Source of the DNA: Haloarcula pellucida
GTDB taxonomy: Archaea > Halobacteriota > Halobacteria > Halobacteriales > Haloarculaceae
Assembly: GCF_014647235.1 (NCBI RefSeq)
Contig: NZ_BMOU01000001.1
Coordinates: forward strand, 848,262 to 912,261
Length of the DNA stretch: 64,000 nucleotides
Reading direction: 5' to 3'
Shown one piece after another: positions 46,673 to 56,396 of the stretch (positions within the stretch are counted from its first letter, which is position 1; every line of letters starts with the position of its first letter). The position numbers and the translations under genes were made by a program. Below the pieces are notes generated by a model. It worked only from the letters and a program-made list of their open reading frames with translations, did no database searches and was not told the origin of the DNA.

Positions 46673-48672
46673 GCTGTTGCCTCCAGCGTCACGTTCATCT
46701 CGATGCCGTACCGGTGACTGCCGGGCACGTAGGCCGCCTGCCCGCCACACCGTCGTTCGGACCAGCACACTTCGAGTCGGGGCGTGAGCGCCTGCACCGT
46801 ACCGTTGTGCTGGTCGACGGGGAGGACCACCCGATACTTGAACCCCGATCCGGTGCCGTAATCGACGAACGCGATCATCGTCACGGTGCCGCGCTCGGGC
46901 GTCGGGACCGCGACAGTGCCGTTTACGCCCGTGCCGCGAAGGCGCGTGCTGTTGCCGTCGGTCACCAGTCCGAGATCCAGCGGTTCGGTCCCGCTAATCG
47001 TGGTGTAGGCGTTCTGCTCGCCGTTCGTGAGTCGAATCGACGTGAGAAGTGCCTGGTCCGGGACCGTGGCGTCGACCCTCGTCGTCACCGACTCGCCCTC
47101 GGCGTGGCGGACGCGTTGGAGCGTCGGTTCGACCGGTTGGCCGAGGTACGGTATCCACTCGCCCCGATAGCCGTAGCGGTAGTACTGCCGGTCCGGATAG
47201 CTCTCGACGACGTCGAACTGCCGGTCTTGCATGGCGTAGACGGTGTCGCCGTCGAATCCCGGGTCGTTACGAAGGGGCTGAAACGGGTGGTTCAGCCAGT
47301 CGCCGTACGGCGTCGGGAGGAACACGACGCTGTTCGAGAGAGCACGCTCCTCGAAGGGGTCGTAGGCCTGCTCGTACTGCTGGGTGACGGTGTAGTTGTC
47401 CTGTATGGGTTCCCCGAGTGCGACGGCGGCCGCCCCGCCACCGACCGCCGCACAGACGAGCGTGAGCGCCGCGAGTGCCGGACGGACGCGGTCTTCGGAG
47501 ACGCCCCCTTCGACTGCCGTTCGAACGCGGTCAGCGGTCCACAGGACGCCGACGGCACCGAACGCGACCGTCGGGACGAGCAGGTCGACGTGGTAGTACG
47601 GGCCGAGGAAGCGAACGAGACCGTCCGTCGGGTCCGAGAGGGCGCCGAGCATGTTGACCGTCCCCCAGAAGTAGAGGTTCCCGAGCGGCACTGTCAGAAA
47701 CGCGCCGGCGAGCGCCAGTTGCCGGGCGTCGAACCCCCGCCGACGTGCGACAGCGACGCCGATTGCGGCCGCGAGGGTTCCGAGCGGTCCAGCGACGACC
47801 CACTGCGTCGCGAACTTCCAGAGCAGTTCGACGTTGGCCGTGATCGAGAGCGCGGGCGTGAACTCCCGGGAGTACCCCAGAATGGACCGCTCACCGAACC
47901 CGAGGCCGTCGTTCGGGGCGAACGCCTGATACGGGAAGACGAGCGGGTCGCCGGTGGTGAGGGTGTTATAGCCCAGCGCTAACAGGACGCCCCCGAGGCC
48001 GAACACCGCGGTGAGACCGACGCGTTCGACGACCGTGCGGTCCAGCGACCGGAGCGACCAGAGCGCGTGCAGGATGAACGGCGTCGCGAACAGGACTGCC
48101 GTGAACGGTCGGGCGAAGAACGCGATGCCGACGCAGACGCCGGCGAGCGCGCCGGTCCGGCGACTCCCGGTCCGGTCGGCGTGGAGGTAACTCGCGGCGA
48201 ACCCGAGGTTCCAGAACGTCGTCGGGACGTAGGAGAGAAACACCGAGGCGTCGACGAGGAACAGCGGCGACGCGAGCATGAGGACGCTAGCGACGACGCC
48301 AGTCCGCTGGTCGAAGGCTTCGCGGACGGTGTGATAGGTGCCCGCGAGGACGCCCGTGGCGACGAGTCCGAGCGCGACTCGGTATCCCCCGAGCAGTTTG
48401 CCAGCGGCGAACATCGCGGCCGGAACCGGCGTGTACTTCGAGTAGAGGCCGCGCTCGCTCTCGACGAAGAACCACGGGCGGAAGACGCCGTCGACGGGTG
48501 GCTGGAGGAACAACCGCCCCTCCAGCAGCATCGCGGCTTGCTGGAGGTACACCGCTTCGTCGTGGTTGCTCGTGTGGTACGGAAAGACGAGGTGCGAGAC
48601 GGCGAAGACGAGGGCGCCACCCAGCAGGGCGACGACGGCAGCCTGGACCCGTGGCCGCCGCAGACGGTTCAT
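46669..48672 (-). CDS. ArnT/PMT-like membrane glycosyltransferase (GT-C)
   Basis: A 667-residue protein with about 10-12 transmembrane segments in the first 430 residues and a C-terminal extracytoplasmic domain. The first loop holds the acidic motif SNHDEAVYLQQAAMLLEG, typical of GT-C enzymes that use polyprenyl-phosphate sugars. It would transfer a sugar from a dolichyl-phosphate donor to a protein, lipid or glycan outside the membrane. It overlaps the ATPase stop by 4 nt (ATGA) and is thus in the same transcript as the FbpABC-type importer. The GT2 enzyme at 45414 could make its donor. Confidence 0.8.
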   Translation of the reverse strand: MNRLRRPRVQAAVVALLGGALVFAVSHLVFPYHTSNHDEAVYLQQAAMLLEGRLFLQPPVDGVFRPWFFVESERGLYSKYTPVPAAMFAAGKLLGGYRVALGLVATGVLAGTYHTVREAFDQRTGVVASVLMLASPLFLVDASVFLSYVPTTFWNLGFAASYLHADRTGSRRTGALAGVCVGIAFFARPFTAVLFATPFILHALWSLRSLDRTVVERVGLTAVFGLGGVLLALGYNTLTTGDPLVFPYQAFAPNDGLGFGERSILGYSREFTPALSITANVELLWKFATQWVVAGPLGTLAAAIGVAVARRRGFDARQLALAGAFLTVPLGNLYFWGTVNMLGALSDPTDGLVRFLGPYYHVDLLVPTVAFGAVGVLWTADRVRTAVEGGVSEDRVRPALAALTLVCAAVGGGAAAVALGEPIQDNYTVTQQYEQAYDPFEERALSNSVVFLPTPYGDWLNHPFQPLRNDPGFDGDTVYAMQDRQFDVVESYPDRQYYRYGYRGEWIPYLGQPVEPTLQRVRHAEGESVTTRVDATVPDQALLTSIRLTNGEQNAYTTISGTEPLDLGLVTDGNSTRLRGTGVNGTVAVPTPERGTVTMIAFVDYGTGSGFKYRVVLPVDQHNGTVQALTPRLEVCWSERRCGGQAAYVPGSHRYGIEMNVTLEATA

Positions 48673-49805
48673 TCCGCGGGGTACCAGGCCAGTTCGTGGT
48701 CGGCGGCGAGGTCGACTTCGACTGGCTGGCCGGCCTCGAACGTCTCGACGTGGTTGTGCATACAGTGGACGACGTCGCCACTGTGGAGTTCGACCCGGTA
48801 GATGAACGAGGGGCCGTTGTACTGTCGGTGGACGACGTAGCCGTCGGCTTTCGGTTCACTGGTCGGAACCGCCTGTAAGTCGTCCGGGCGGACGAGGACG
48901 TCTATCATCGCGCCGTCGTAGGCCTCGATGGGGCCGTTCAGCAGTTCGAGGTCGAACGATCCCAGTCCGGTCTCCAACTGCTCGTCGGTGACGCGGGCAG
49001 AGAGGAAACTCGCCTGTCCGAGGAAACTGGCGACGAAGCGGCTCTCGGGGTTCTCGAACACCTTCGCCGGGTCGCCGACCTGCGCGATGTCGCCGTCGTT
49101 CATGATGGCCACCCGGTCGCTGATGGACAGCGCCTCCTCCTGGTCGTGAGTCACAGAGATGGCGGTGACGCCCGCCCGCTTCAGAATCTTGCGAACCTCT
49201 TCGCGCATCTCGACCCGGAGGCGGACGTCGAGGTTCGAGAAGGGTTCGTCCAGCAGGAGGACGTCCGGTTCGGGGGCCAGCGAGCGCGCGAGTGCGACGC
49301 GCTGTTGCTGGCCGCCCGAGAGCTGGCTCGGCATCTTGTCGTGGTGGGCTTCGAGGTCCACGAGTTCGAGGAGGTCGTCGACCCGCTGGTCGGTGTCGGC
49401 GTCGTCCATGTCGGTCAGGCCGAAGGCGATGTTCTCGGCGACCGAGAGGTGCGGAAAGAGGGCGTAGTCCTGAAAGACGATGCCGACGTCGCGTTCCTCC
49501 GGCTTGCGGAACGTCCCGTCGGGGTCACCGGCCACCTTCTCGTCGGCGATAGCGATGGTGCCACTCGTCGGTTCCTCGAGCCCCGCGATCATCCTGAGCG
49601 TGGTCGTCTTCCCACAGCCGGAGGGGCCAAGCAGCGTCAGGAGTTCGCCCTCCTTGACTTCGAGCGAGAGGTCCGAGACGGCCTCCTCCTGTGCGTAGTC
49701 TTTACTGACGCCGCTCACCTCTAAGACCGTGTGGTCGGGGTCAGATACCGACGTTTCGACCGTTTCGAACTCCGAGAGTTGCTGTGATGTCTGTTGTTTT
49801 GCCAT
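48669..49805 (-). CDS. Iron(III) ABC transporter ATP-binding protein (FbpC-like)
   Basis: A 378-residue ATPase: Walker A GPSGCGKTTT, Q-loop VFQDYALFPHLSV, signature LSGGQQQRVALARSL, Walker B VLLLDEPFSNLDVR, H-loop VTHDQEEAL, followed by a regulatory domain as in FbpC/PotA-type proteins. It begins 1 bp after the permease stop. Its C-terminal gene overlap ties the glycosyltransferase to the transporter operon. Motor of the importer encoded by 49807-52609. Confidence 0.92.
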   Translation of the reverse strand: MAKQQTSQQLSEFETVETSVSDPDHTVLEVSGVSKDYAQEEAVSDLSLEVKEGELLTLLGPSGCGKTTTLRMIAGLEEPTSGTIAIADEKVAGDPDGTFRKPEERDVGIVFQDYALFPHLSVAENIAFGLTDMDDADTDQRVDDLLELVDLEAHHDKMPSQLSGGQQQRVALARSLAPEPDVLLLDEPFSNLDVRLRVEMREEVRKILKRAGVTAISVTHDQEEALSISDRVAIMNDGDIAQVGDPAKVFENPESRFVASFLGQASFLSARVTDEQLETGLGSFDLELLNGPIEAYDGAMIDVLVRPDDLQAVPTSEPKADGYVVHRQYNGPSFIYRVELHSGDVVHCMHNHVETFEAGQPVEVDLAADHELAWYPAE

Positions 49806-49806
49806 G

Positions 49807-51429
49807 TTACCTTCGCTCCTGTCTGAGGATGACGAGCATCGAGAGTCCCGACACGCCGACCAGAATCAGGGCGGGGACCGCCGCCTGTCCCTGGTATGCC
49901 GCGCCCCGGACGAGCCAGATGTACGTGACGATAGTCTCGAAGCCCGTGGGGCGTAACATCAGCGTTGCCGGCAATTCCTTCATCGTCGTCAGGAACACCA
50001 GCGCCGCGCCGGCCGCGATACCCGGTGCGACCAGTGGCAACACCACTTCGCGAAACGCCGAGAGCGGCGCGTAGCCCAGCGACCGGGCGGCCTCGATGTA
50101 GCTCGGGTCGACCTGTAGGATCGACGACTCCGTCGTCCCGACGGCCTGCGGGAGGAACCGGACGACGTACGCGAACACCAGCACGATGACGCTCTGATAG
50201 AGAAACGGGACGAACCGGAGCGCGAGGTAGATGAGCGAGAGACCGATGACCACGCCCGGAACGGCATAGCCGACGTAGGATATGCGTTCGGGGAGCGAGG
50301 ACAGGCCGCTGTCACCGCGAGCAGCGAGGTACGCGATAGGGAGCGCGACCACGACACAGATGGCCGCCGCCGCGGCCGCCAGCCCGACGGAGTTGAGTAT
50401 CGGCGTCAGGCCGAACGTGAACTGCCCCGGCGCCGTCGACTCGGACCGGAGGAGCCACTGCGTGAGAATCCCGATCGGGAGCGCCAGACAGAGCGTGGCG
50501 ATGGCCGCACAGAACAGCGTCGCCGGCAGTTTCCAGTAGCCCAACCGGATGGTGCCGGGCCTGCGGTCGCCGCTGCTGACGTAGGCGCCGTCGCGGCCGG
50601 CGCTGATGCGCGACTCGACGCCGAGGATGCCCATCGCCATCACGAGCAGTAGTATCGAGAGCACGGCGGCGGAGTCTAGGTTCCGCGCCTGTTGCTCCGT
50701 GAATATCATCCGCGTGAACACGTCGTACTGCATGATGGCCGGCGTCCCGAAGTCAGACAGCGTGTACAGCGCCACCAACAGGGCCCCCGCCGCGATACCC
50801 GGCGCAATCTGGGGGAACGTGACACGCTTGAACGCCTCCCAGCGCGTGTGGTTCAGCGTCCGGGCTGCCTCGACGACGGTGCCGTCGAACGAGAGCAACG
50901 ACGCGCGCGTCGTGAGAAACACGTAGGGGTACGTAAACAGCGTCAGTACCAGCACCGTCCCGTGGAGCCCGAATATCGGCGGAATCTGCTCGACGCCGAA
51001 CGGTGCGAGCAGGTCGGCGAGTTCCCCGCGTGGGCCGAACGCCGAGACGAAGGCGAACGCGCCGATGTAACTCGGGACGACCAGCGGGAGCGCCGACGTG
51101 ACTGTCCAGAACCGCCGGAACGGGAGGTCGGTCTGCACCGTGAGAATCGCCAGCGGGACGCCGACGAGTATCGAGACGCCAGTGACCGCCGTGACGAGGA
51201 CGAGCGTGTTTATCGTGACGCCGATGGCCGTCTCGCCGGTGACGAGCGCGACGATGCGATGCGTCGGCATCTCGCTTGCGTGGATAGCGAGCCAGACCAG
51301 CGGCGACACCAACAGCAACGAGAGTGCGATAGTGACCACCGTGAGCACCGGCGGGGCCTGTGACGACGCGTCGCTCGCCGTCCCGTTTGCCTGCTCCCGT
51401 AGTTGCTCGAAGCGGTCACTCGCGCTCAT
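49807..51429 (-). CDS. Iron(III) ABC transporter permease, two-domain (FbpB-like)
   Basis: A 540-residue membrane protein with about 12 transmembrane segments in two homologous halves, the usual form of iron(III) permeases (SfuB/FbpB). Each half has an EAA-type loop: VVEAARTLNHTRWEAFKRVTFPQIAPG in the first and YIEAARSLGYAPLSAFREVVLPLVAPG in the second. It begins 1 bp after the binding-protein stop and ends 1 bp before the ATPase start. Confidence 0.93.
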   Translation of the reverse strand: MSASDRFEQLREQANGTASDASSQAPPVLTVVTIALSLLLVSPLVWLAIHASEMPTHRIVALVTGETAIGVTINTLVLVTAVTGVSILVGVPLAILTVQTDLPFRRFWTVTSALPLVVPSYIGAFAFVSAFGPRGELADLLAPFGVEQIPPIFGLHGTVLVLTLFTYPYVFLTTRASLLSFDGTVVEAARTLNHTRWEAFKRVTFPQIAPGIAAGALLVALYTLSDFGTPAIMQYDVFTRMIFTEQQARNLDSAAVLSILLLVMAMGILGVESRISAGRDGAYVSSGDRRPGTIRLGYWKLPATLFCAAIATLCLALPIGILTQWLLRSESTAPGQFTFGLTPILNSVGLAAAAAAICVVVALPIAYLAARGDSGLSSLPERISYVGYAVPGVVIGLSLIYLALRFVPFLYQSVIVLVFAYVVRFLPQAVGTTESSILQVDPSYIEAARSLGYAPLSAFREVVLPLVAPGIAAGAALVFLTTMKELPATLMLRPTGFETIVTYIWLVRGAAYQGQAAVPALILVGVSGLSMLVILRQERR

Positions 51430-51430
51430 G

Positions 51431-52609
51431 TTAGAGGACGCCGGCGTCCCGCATCAGGTCGACGGTGCCCGAGACGTCGGCCAGTTCCGTGAGGTCGATG
51501 TCCGGCGGATTCAGCTCGTCGATTCGCGGGAGGTCGCCGACCGGGGCGACGCCGGGTATCATCGGATAGGCGAACGTCCGGGTGGCGAAGAACTCCTGTG
51601 CCTCCGCGGAGAGGACGTGCCTGACGAAGTTCGCGGCCAGTTCGCTGTTGTCCGTCCCCTGTACGATCTCGAGGCCGGAGACGTTGACGAGTGCGCCCGC
51701 GTCGCCCTCGGTGAACGCCAGCGCGATGGGGGCGTCGGGACGGCCCGACTGCACGCGAAGCGCGTAGTAGTGGTTGGCAAAGCCGGCCCCGATGGTGCCG
51801 TCGGCCACGGTGTTCGAGACGACGAACTCGTTGTTGTACTCCGTGATGCCGTGGTCGAGCATCGCCTGCAGCCACCTCCTCGTCTCGTCGTCGTCGCGGA
51901 GGAGACGCATCGCGGTGACGAACGACTGGAACGCGCTGTAGGTCGGTGCCCATCCCATCGTCCCCTGTAACGCCGCCGTCTCGGGGAACTGCTGGACCGT
52001 CGACGGAATCTCCGACGCCGAGAACTGGTCCGTGTTGTACGGAATCGAGCGGGCGCGACCGGCGATACCGACCCAGCGGCCCTGCCCGTCCTGGAAGTCC
52101 TCCGGGACGGCAGAGAGCGCCTCCTCCGGTAGGGGTGCGGTCGCACCGGCGTTCGCAACCGCGCCGAGCGACCCGGCGTCGACGGCCATGAACACGTCGG
52201 CCTGCGTCGCGTCTGCCTCGTACTCCTCGATGATAGTGTTCGCGAGGTCGCTGGAGGGTTCGAGGCGATGGCTCGCCGAGAAGTTCTCGTACTTTCGCTC
52301 CAGCAGTTCGATGAGGTCGAGATAGAGGCCGCCTTCGCCGCCGCCGAGGTACAGGGTCAGTTCGCCCTCCAGGTCCGGAAGGTCCTCGATAGACGTCCCA
52401 CTTGGCGACTCGCGCTGTTCGACCAACGGGCCGGAGCCGCGGAAGTCGGCCAGTGAGACGGCACCACTCGAACTTCCGCCGCCGTTGTTGAGAATACCGG
52501 AACAGCCAGTGAGCGCAGTGGCGAGCGACGCGCCACCGAGCGCGAGGAATCGCCGCCGAGACGCGGGGGCGACAGCCCGGCCGGACGCGTCGTCGTGAGA
52601 GTCAGTCAT
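51431..52609 (-). CDS. Iron(III)-binding lipoprotein of an ABC transporter (FbpA-like)
   Basis: A 392-residue binding protein. The N-terminus has a Tat motif (SRRRFLALGG) and a lipobox ending LTGC. The mature protein begins ELTLYLGGGEGGLYLDLIELLERKY and includes GFANHYYALRV; the adjacent Tyr pair corresponds to the iron-coordinating tyrosines of FbpA. ATG 52609 is preferred to a TTG three codons upstream. A perfect iron box lies 16 bp before the start, supporting iron as the ligand. First gene of the importer/glycosyltransferase operon. Confidence 0.9.
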   Translation of the reverse strand: MTDSHDDASGRAVAPASRRRFLALGGASLATALTGCSGILNNGGGSSSGAVSLADFRGSGPLVEQRESPSGTSIEDLPDLEGELTLYLGGGEGGLYLDLIELLERKYENFSASHRLEPSSDLANTIIEEYEADATQADVFMAVDAGSLGAVANAGATAPLPEEALSAVPEDFQDGQGRWVGIAGRARSIPYNTDQFSASEIPSTVQQFPETAALQGTMGWAPTYSAFQSFVTAMRLLRDDDETRRWLQAMLDHGITEYNNEFVVSNTVADGTIGAGFANHYYALRVQSGRPDAPIALAFTEGDAGALVNVSGLEIVQGTDNSELAANFVRHVLSAEAQEFFATRTFAYPMIPGVAPVGDLPRIDELNPPDIDLTELADVSGTVDLMRDAGVL

Positions 52610-52624
52610 CGTTGTCAATATTGT

Positions 52625-52640
52625 TTTAGGTTTGCCTAAA
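52625..52640. promoter_or_regulatory. Iron box (DtxR/SirR type) of the iron(III) importer operon
   Basis: TTTAGG-TTTG-CCTAAA has two perfect arms and lies 16 bp before the binding-protein start, overlapping an AT-rich likely TATA box (minus-strand CTATTTAGG). That position fits iron-dependent repression. Confidence 0.75.
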
Positions 52641-52651
52641 TAGTTGCGTTT

Positions 52652-53815
52652 CTAGTCGTCCGCCGTCGCCGGGACACGGTCCGTCTCGTTGGCCGCCAGT
52701 TCGTCGAGGCAGTCCAGCCAGTCGAGCATGAACTCCCCGCAGTAGTTAAGGAAGGCACCGTTTTCCCAGTCACTGAAATCGCCCTCCGTGAGTCGTTCGC
52801 CCATCGCCTCGAACACGTCGGCGTAGGAGTCGGCGTCGTCGCCGACGGCGTCTGTCTCCTCGTAGACGTGTTCGTTGAGTTCGAGGCCGTGGACCTCGTT
52901 GGTGAGGTCCGAGAACGTCGAGCGTGGGGCCTTGTTGTGCTCACAGAGCGGGTCGCCGTTGTAAATCTGCTTGCCGAGGACGTCACAGGCCCGTTTGAGG
53001 AACAGGCCCGACCAGATGTCGTCGAAACGGCCGACGTCCCACTCGTTGTCGTCCATCGGCAACTGGTAGAACGCCGGGACGACTTCCCGGCGGAAGGCGA
53101 GGTTCATCGAACAGACCGTGAGGTAGTTCCCTTCGGCGGCGACGAAGTCCTCGCCGAAGTCCGTCTCGTCGGTTCGGGTCTGGGCCTGCCCCTGCAGGTC
53201 GCCGTCCATCAGGATGCGGACGGCGTCGAGGTCGGGGACGTTCGTCCAGAGGCCCTGTGAGGCGACAACGTCGTCGACGTACGTGGTCGCCGTCTCGACT
53301 GTCTCGTCCATCGCCGCGTAGGGGTACCCGCGGGGGTACAGGCCGTGGTCGTCCTCGTTCTGGTAGAGGACGTTCACCCAGTCCTCGTCGGAGCTGACGG
53401 TCTCGATCTCGCCCTCGAAGGCGAGGTTCGCCATGTGGGTGCCGAAGAAGTCGACGTCCTCGTGGGGGAGCGTGTCGTCGTCGATGAACACGCCGTACTC
53501 GAAGTCGTTGGCCCAGAGGTACAGGAGGCCGAACGACGTCTGTGCGTGACTGGCCTCGGGAATGAGGTGGTCGTACTCGGCTATGCCCTGTTGGTCGAAC
53601 CACTCGGCGCGGGCCTCGCCGTCGAAGACGACACCGGAGACGCCCGCATCGGAGAGCATCTCGGCCATGGCGTCGGTGTCACAGAAGTCTTCTGTGACCA
53701 GAACGACGAACAGTCGGTCCAGGTCGAACCCGTGGGTGCGGGCGTTCTCGAAGTACTGTCGCATGCACTCGTGGTTCCGTATCGTCGGCACCACGACACA
53801 GATGTCCTCGCTCAT
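52652..53815 (-). CDS. GT75 reversibly glycosylated polypeptide-like protein (UDP-sugar mutase/autoglycosylating)
   Basis: A 387-residue protein of the RGP/alpha-1,4-glucan-protein synthase family, known in plants as UDP-arabinopyranose mutase. Visible family features are VVVPTIRNHECMRQYFEN at the N-terminus, FIDDDTLPHEDVDFFG with the DxD-type nucleotide-sugar site, LWTNVPDLDAVR and RFDDIWSGLFLKRACD. There is no signal peptide, so it is cytoplasmic. It is the first gene upstream of the iron(III) importer (42 bp between) and has its own perfect iron box 14 bp before the ATG. It may supply an unusual nucleotide sugar to the two glycosyltransferases of this locus (inference). Confidence 0.85.
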   Translation of the reverse strand: MSEDICVVVPTIRNHECMRQYFENARTHGFDLDRLFVVLVTEDFCDTDAMAEMLSDAGVSGVVFDGEARAEWFDQQGIAEYDHLIPEASHAQTSFGLLYLWANDFEYGVFIDDDTLPHEDVDFFGTHMANLAFEGEIETVSSDEDWVNVLYQNEDDHGLYPRGYPYAAMDETVETATTYVDDVVASQGLWTNVPDLDAVRILMDGDLQGQAQTRTDETDFGEDFVAAEGNYLTVCSMNLAFRREVVPAFYQLPMDDNEWDVGRFDDIWSGLFLKRACDVLGKQIYNGDPLCEHNKAPRSTFSDLTNEVHGLELNEHVYEETDAVGDDADSYADVFEAMGERLTEGDFSDWENGAFLNYCGEFMLDWLDCLDELAANETDRVPATADD

Positions 53816-53829
53816 CGTGCCCCAACATC

Positions 53830-53845
53830 TTTAGGGCGCCCTAAA
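53830..53845. promoter_or_regulatory. Iron box, perfect 16-bp palindrome before the GT75 gene
   Basis: TTTAGG-GCGC-CCTAAA is a perfect palindrome including its centre, 14 bp upstream of the GT75 ATG at 53815. It covers the expected transcription start. The rest of 53846-54026 holds the PhaB promoter region and no gene. Confidence 0.75.
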
Positions 53846-53936
53846 GAGCGTGTCGTTATCGTTCAGACGGAGCGGCCACCGGCTTCACGGTTTCGTTCCT
53901 TCGTGAGTCTGTAACTCGAGAATCACGATGGTAGTG

Positions 53937-53998
53937 TCACCCAAGGTGATTATATTCACGCGACGACGATTAAAGGCGTCTAAGGCGAACTATTATTT
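53937..53998 (+). promoter_or_regulatory. Promoter region of the PhaB-like gene with inverted repeat
   Basis: TCACC-CAA-GGTGA (53937-53949) is an inverted repeat upstream of an AT-rich CTATTATTT (53990-53998), the likely TATA box, which sits about 30 nt before ATG 54027 of a short leader ORF. Confidence 0.4.
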
Positions 53999-54026
53999 GG
54001 CTGTGCTTTGCCCTCCTAGTCGAGAG

Positions 54027-54068
54027 ATGAGTGCATCAAGCAACGGGGGTCACATCGAAGAACTATGA
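54027..54068 (+). other. 13-codon leader ORF overlapping the PhaB-like start
   Basis: ATG 54027 opens a 13-residue frame (MSASSNGGHIEEL) whose TGA overlaps the ATG of the reductase as ATGA. The ATG lies where the leaderless transcript should begin, so ribosomes may load on this mini-ORF and reach phaB by coupling. Confidence 0.35.
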
Positions 54069-54808
54069 ACCTCGACAACCAGACCTGCGTGGTTACAGGG
54101 TCATCACGAGGCATCGGACGCGGCATCGCGAAGGACCTCGGCAGAAACGGGGCCAACGTCGTCGTCAACTACCGGTCTTCCGAGGCCGAAGCGCGGGCTG
54201 TCGTCGAGAGCATCCGAGAGGAGGGCGGCGAAGCCATCGCCGCACAGGCCGATGTCGCGAAACCCGACGAAGTGCAGGCCATGCGAGAGAAGGTGGTCGA
54301 CGAGTACGGACCGGCCGACGTCCTCGTCAACAACGCGGGCATCACCATCGATAAGAAGTTCGAGAACATGACCCGCGAGGACTGGGATACGGTCATCGAC
54401 GTCAACCTCGGCGGGGTGTTCAACTGTACCGATGCGTTCTACGACGACATCAAGGAGGCCGAACACGGCCGTCTCATCAACATCTCTAGCGTCGTCGGTC
54501 AGCAGGGGAACATCGGGCAGGCCAACTACGCGACGACGAAATCGGGCCTGTTCGGTTTCACGCGGACGCTCGCTCTCGAACTCGCACACACCGGGGCGAC
54601 AGCCAACTGCGTCGCACCGGGATTCGTCGAGACGGACATGCTAGAGGAGGTACCAGAGCGTGTACAGGAGAAGATACTCCGCGAGATTCCGCTCGACCGC
54701 TTTGCCACTGTCGAAGACATCGCGGGCATCGTGCGGTTCGTCGCCAGCGAGGAGTCCAGTTACATGACCGGACAGGTACTCGGCGTCAACGGCGGGATGG
54801 AGTGGTAA
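54065..54808 (+). CDS. phaB: Acetoacetyl-CoA/3-oxoacyl reductase (PhaB/FabG-like SDR)
   Basis: A 247-residue short-chain dehydrogenase. The NADPH motif is VVTGSSRGIGRGIAK; NNAG is present; the catalytic residues are Ser in INISSVVGQQG, Tyr and Lys in YATTKSG; the C-terminus is SYMTGQVLGVNGGMEW. Length and sequence match haloarchaeal PhaB/FabG1 reductases, which make 3-hydroxyacyl-CoA for polyhydroxyalkanoate synthesis. It is followed 1 bp later by propionyl-CoA carboxylase beta, linking it to C3/C4 acyl-CoA metabolism. No PHA synthase gene is in the window, so a general FabG role remains possible. Confidence 0.85.
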   Translation: MNLDNQTCVVTGSSRGIGRGIAKDLGRNGANVVVNYRSSEAEARAVVESIREEGGEAIAAQADVAKPDEVQAMREKVVDEYGPADVLVNNAGITIDKKFENMTREDWDTVIDVNLGGVFNCTDAFYDDIKEAEHGRLINISSVVGQQGNIGQANYATTKSGLFGFTRTLALELAHTGATANCVAPGFVETDMLEEVPERVQEKILREIPLDRFATVEDIAGIVRFVASEESSYMTGQVLGVNGGMEW

Positions 54809-54809
54809 C

Positions 54810-56396
54810 ATGAGCAAACAGGAAGACCCGGACGCAGACGAGAGCGAATCGGCCAGCGACCCAGTCGAGGAACTGCGCGAGAAGCGCCGGCAGGCCGAAC
54901 TCGGCGGCGGCGAGGCGCGCATCGAGGCCCAACACGAGAAGGGCAAGATGACCGCCCGCGAGCGTATCGACTTCCTCGTCGACGAGGGGACGTTCAACGA
55001 GGTCGACCCGTTCGTCGAACACCGCTCGACGAACTTCGGGATGGAGGAGAAACGCTACGCCGGCGACGCCGTCGTCACGGGCTACGGCGAAGTCGACGGA
55101 CGGAAGGTGTTCCTCTTCGCCCACGACTTCACCGTCCTCGGTGGCTCAGTCGGCGAAGTCGTCGCCGACAAGATCTGCAAGGTGATGGACAAGGCCATCG
55201 AGAACGGCGTCCCCGTCATCGGCCTGAACGACTCCGGCGGCGCACGCATTCAGGAGGGCGTCGACTCGCTGGTCGGGTTCGCGAAGATCTTCGAGCGCAA
55301 CACGAAGGCGAGCGGCCTCATTCCACAGATTTCGGCCATCATGGGGCCGTGTGCCGGCGGTGCGACGTACTCCCCGGCGCTGACGGACTTTACCTTCATG
55401 GTGCAGGACACCAGCCACATGTTCATCACCGGGCCGGACGTCATCGAGACGGTCACCGGAGAGCAGGTGTCCAAAGAGGAACTCGGCGGCGCCAGTTCCC
55501 ACTCGACGAAGTCCGGCGTCGCCCACTTCTCGTACCCCTCCGAGGAGGAGGCACTGGAGAACATCCGCCGACTCCTCTCGTACCTCCCGCAGAACAACAT
55601 GGAGGACCCCCCGCGGGTCAAGCCGTGGGACGAACCGGACCGCGAAGTACCGGAGGTCACGGACATCGTCCCCTCGGCGCCGCGCAAACCCTACGACATG
55701 AGTCAGGTCCTCGGGCGCATCGTCGACGAGGAATCGTTGTTCGAGGTCCACGGCAACTGGGCGCGCAACGTCATCACCGGGTTCGCTCGGATGGACGGCC
55801 AGTCGGTCGGCGTCGTCGCGAACCAGCCACGAGTGAGCGCCGGAACGCTGGACATAGACGCCGCAGAGAAGGCCGCCCGCTTCGTCCGGTTCTGTGACTC
55901 GTTCAACATCCCTATCCTCACCTTCGTCGACGTCCCCGGGTTCATGCCCGGCACCGACCAAGAGCACAACGGCATCATTCGACGGGGGGCGAAACTCATC
56001 TACGCCTACGCCGAAGCGACGGTCCCGCTCCTCTCGGTAGTGGTCCGCAAAGCCTACGGTGGCGCCTACATCGTGATGTCGTCGAAGTTCCTCGGCAGCG
56101 ACGTCAACTACGCGTGGCCGGGGTCGGAGATGGCCGTTCTCGGCCCGCGCGGGGCCGTCAACATCCTCTATCGCAAGGAGATCGCCAACGCCGACGACCC
56201 CGACGCCAAACGGCAGGCGCTGATGGACGACTTCCGCGAGGAGTTCGCCCACCCCTACGGCCCGGCCAAGCGCGGCTACCTCGACGACGTCATCGAACCG
56301 AAGGACACGCGCAAGCGCCTCATCGACGACCTCGACCTCCTCCAGCGCAAGCGCGAAGACACCCCACCGAAAGACCACGGGAACATCCCGCTCTGA
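54810..56396 (+). CDS. pccB: Propionyl-CoA/acyl-CoA carboxylase carboxyltransferase subunit
   Basis: A 528-residue carboxyltransferase of the PccB/AccD5 type. It contains [20 protein letters not shown], the first crotonase-like half [17 protein letters not shown] and [17 protein letters not shown], and the second half [24 protein letters not shown] and [11 protein letters not shown]. It transfers carboxyl from biotin to propionyl- or acetyl-CoA. The biotin-carboxylase/carrier subunit is not in this window. Its TGA overlaps the ATG of the small PccX-like gene, indicating a common complex. Confidence 0.93.
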   Translation: MSKQEDPDADESESASDPVEELREKRRQAELGGGEARIEAQHEKGKMTARERIDFLVDEGTFNEVDPFVEHRSTNFGMEEKRYAGDAVVTGYGEVDGRKVFLFAHDFTVLGGSVGEVVADKICKVMDKAIENGVPVIGLNDSGGARIQEGVDSLVGFAKIFERNTKASGLIPQISAIMGPCAGGATYSPALTDFTFMVQDTSHMFITGPDVIETVTGEQVSKEELGGASSHSTKSGVAHFSYPSEEEALENIRRLLSYLPQNNMEDPPRVKPWDEPDREVPEVTDIVPSAPRKPYDMSQVLGRIVDEESLFEVHGNWARNVITGFARMDGQSVGVVANQPRVSAGTLDIDAAEKAARFVRFCDSFNIPILTFVDVPGFMPGTDQEHNGIIRRGAKLIYAYAEATVPLLSVVVRKAYGGAYIVMSSKFLGSDVNYAWPGSEMAVLGPRGAVNILYRKEIANADDPDAKRQALMDDFREEFAHPYGPAKRGYLDDVIEPKDTRKRLIDDLDLLQRKREDTPPKDHGNIPL

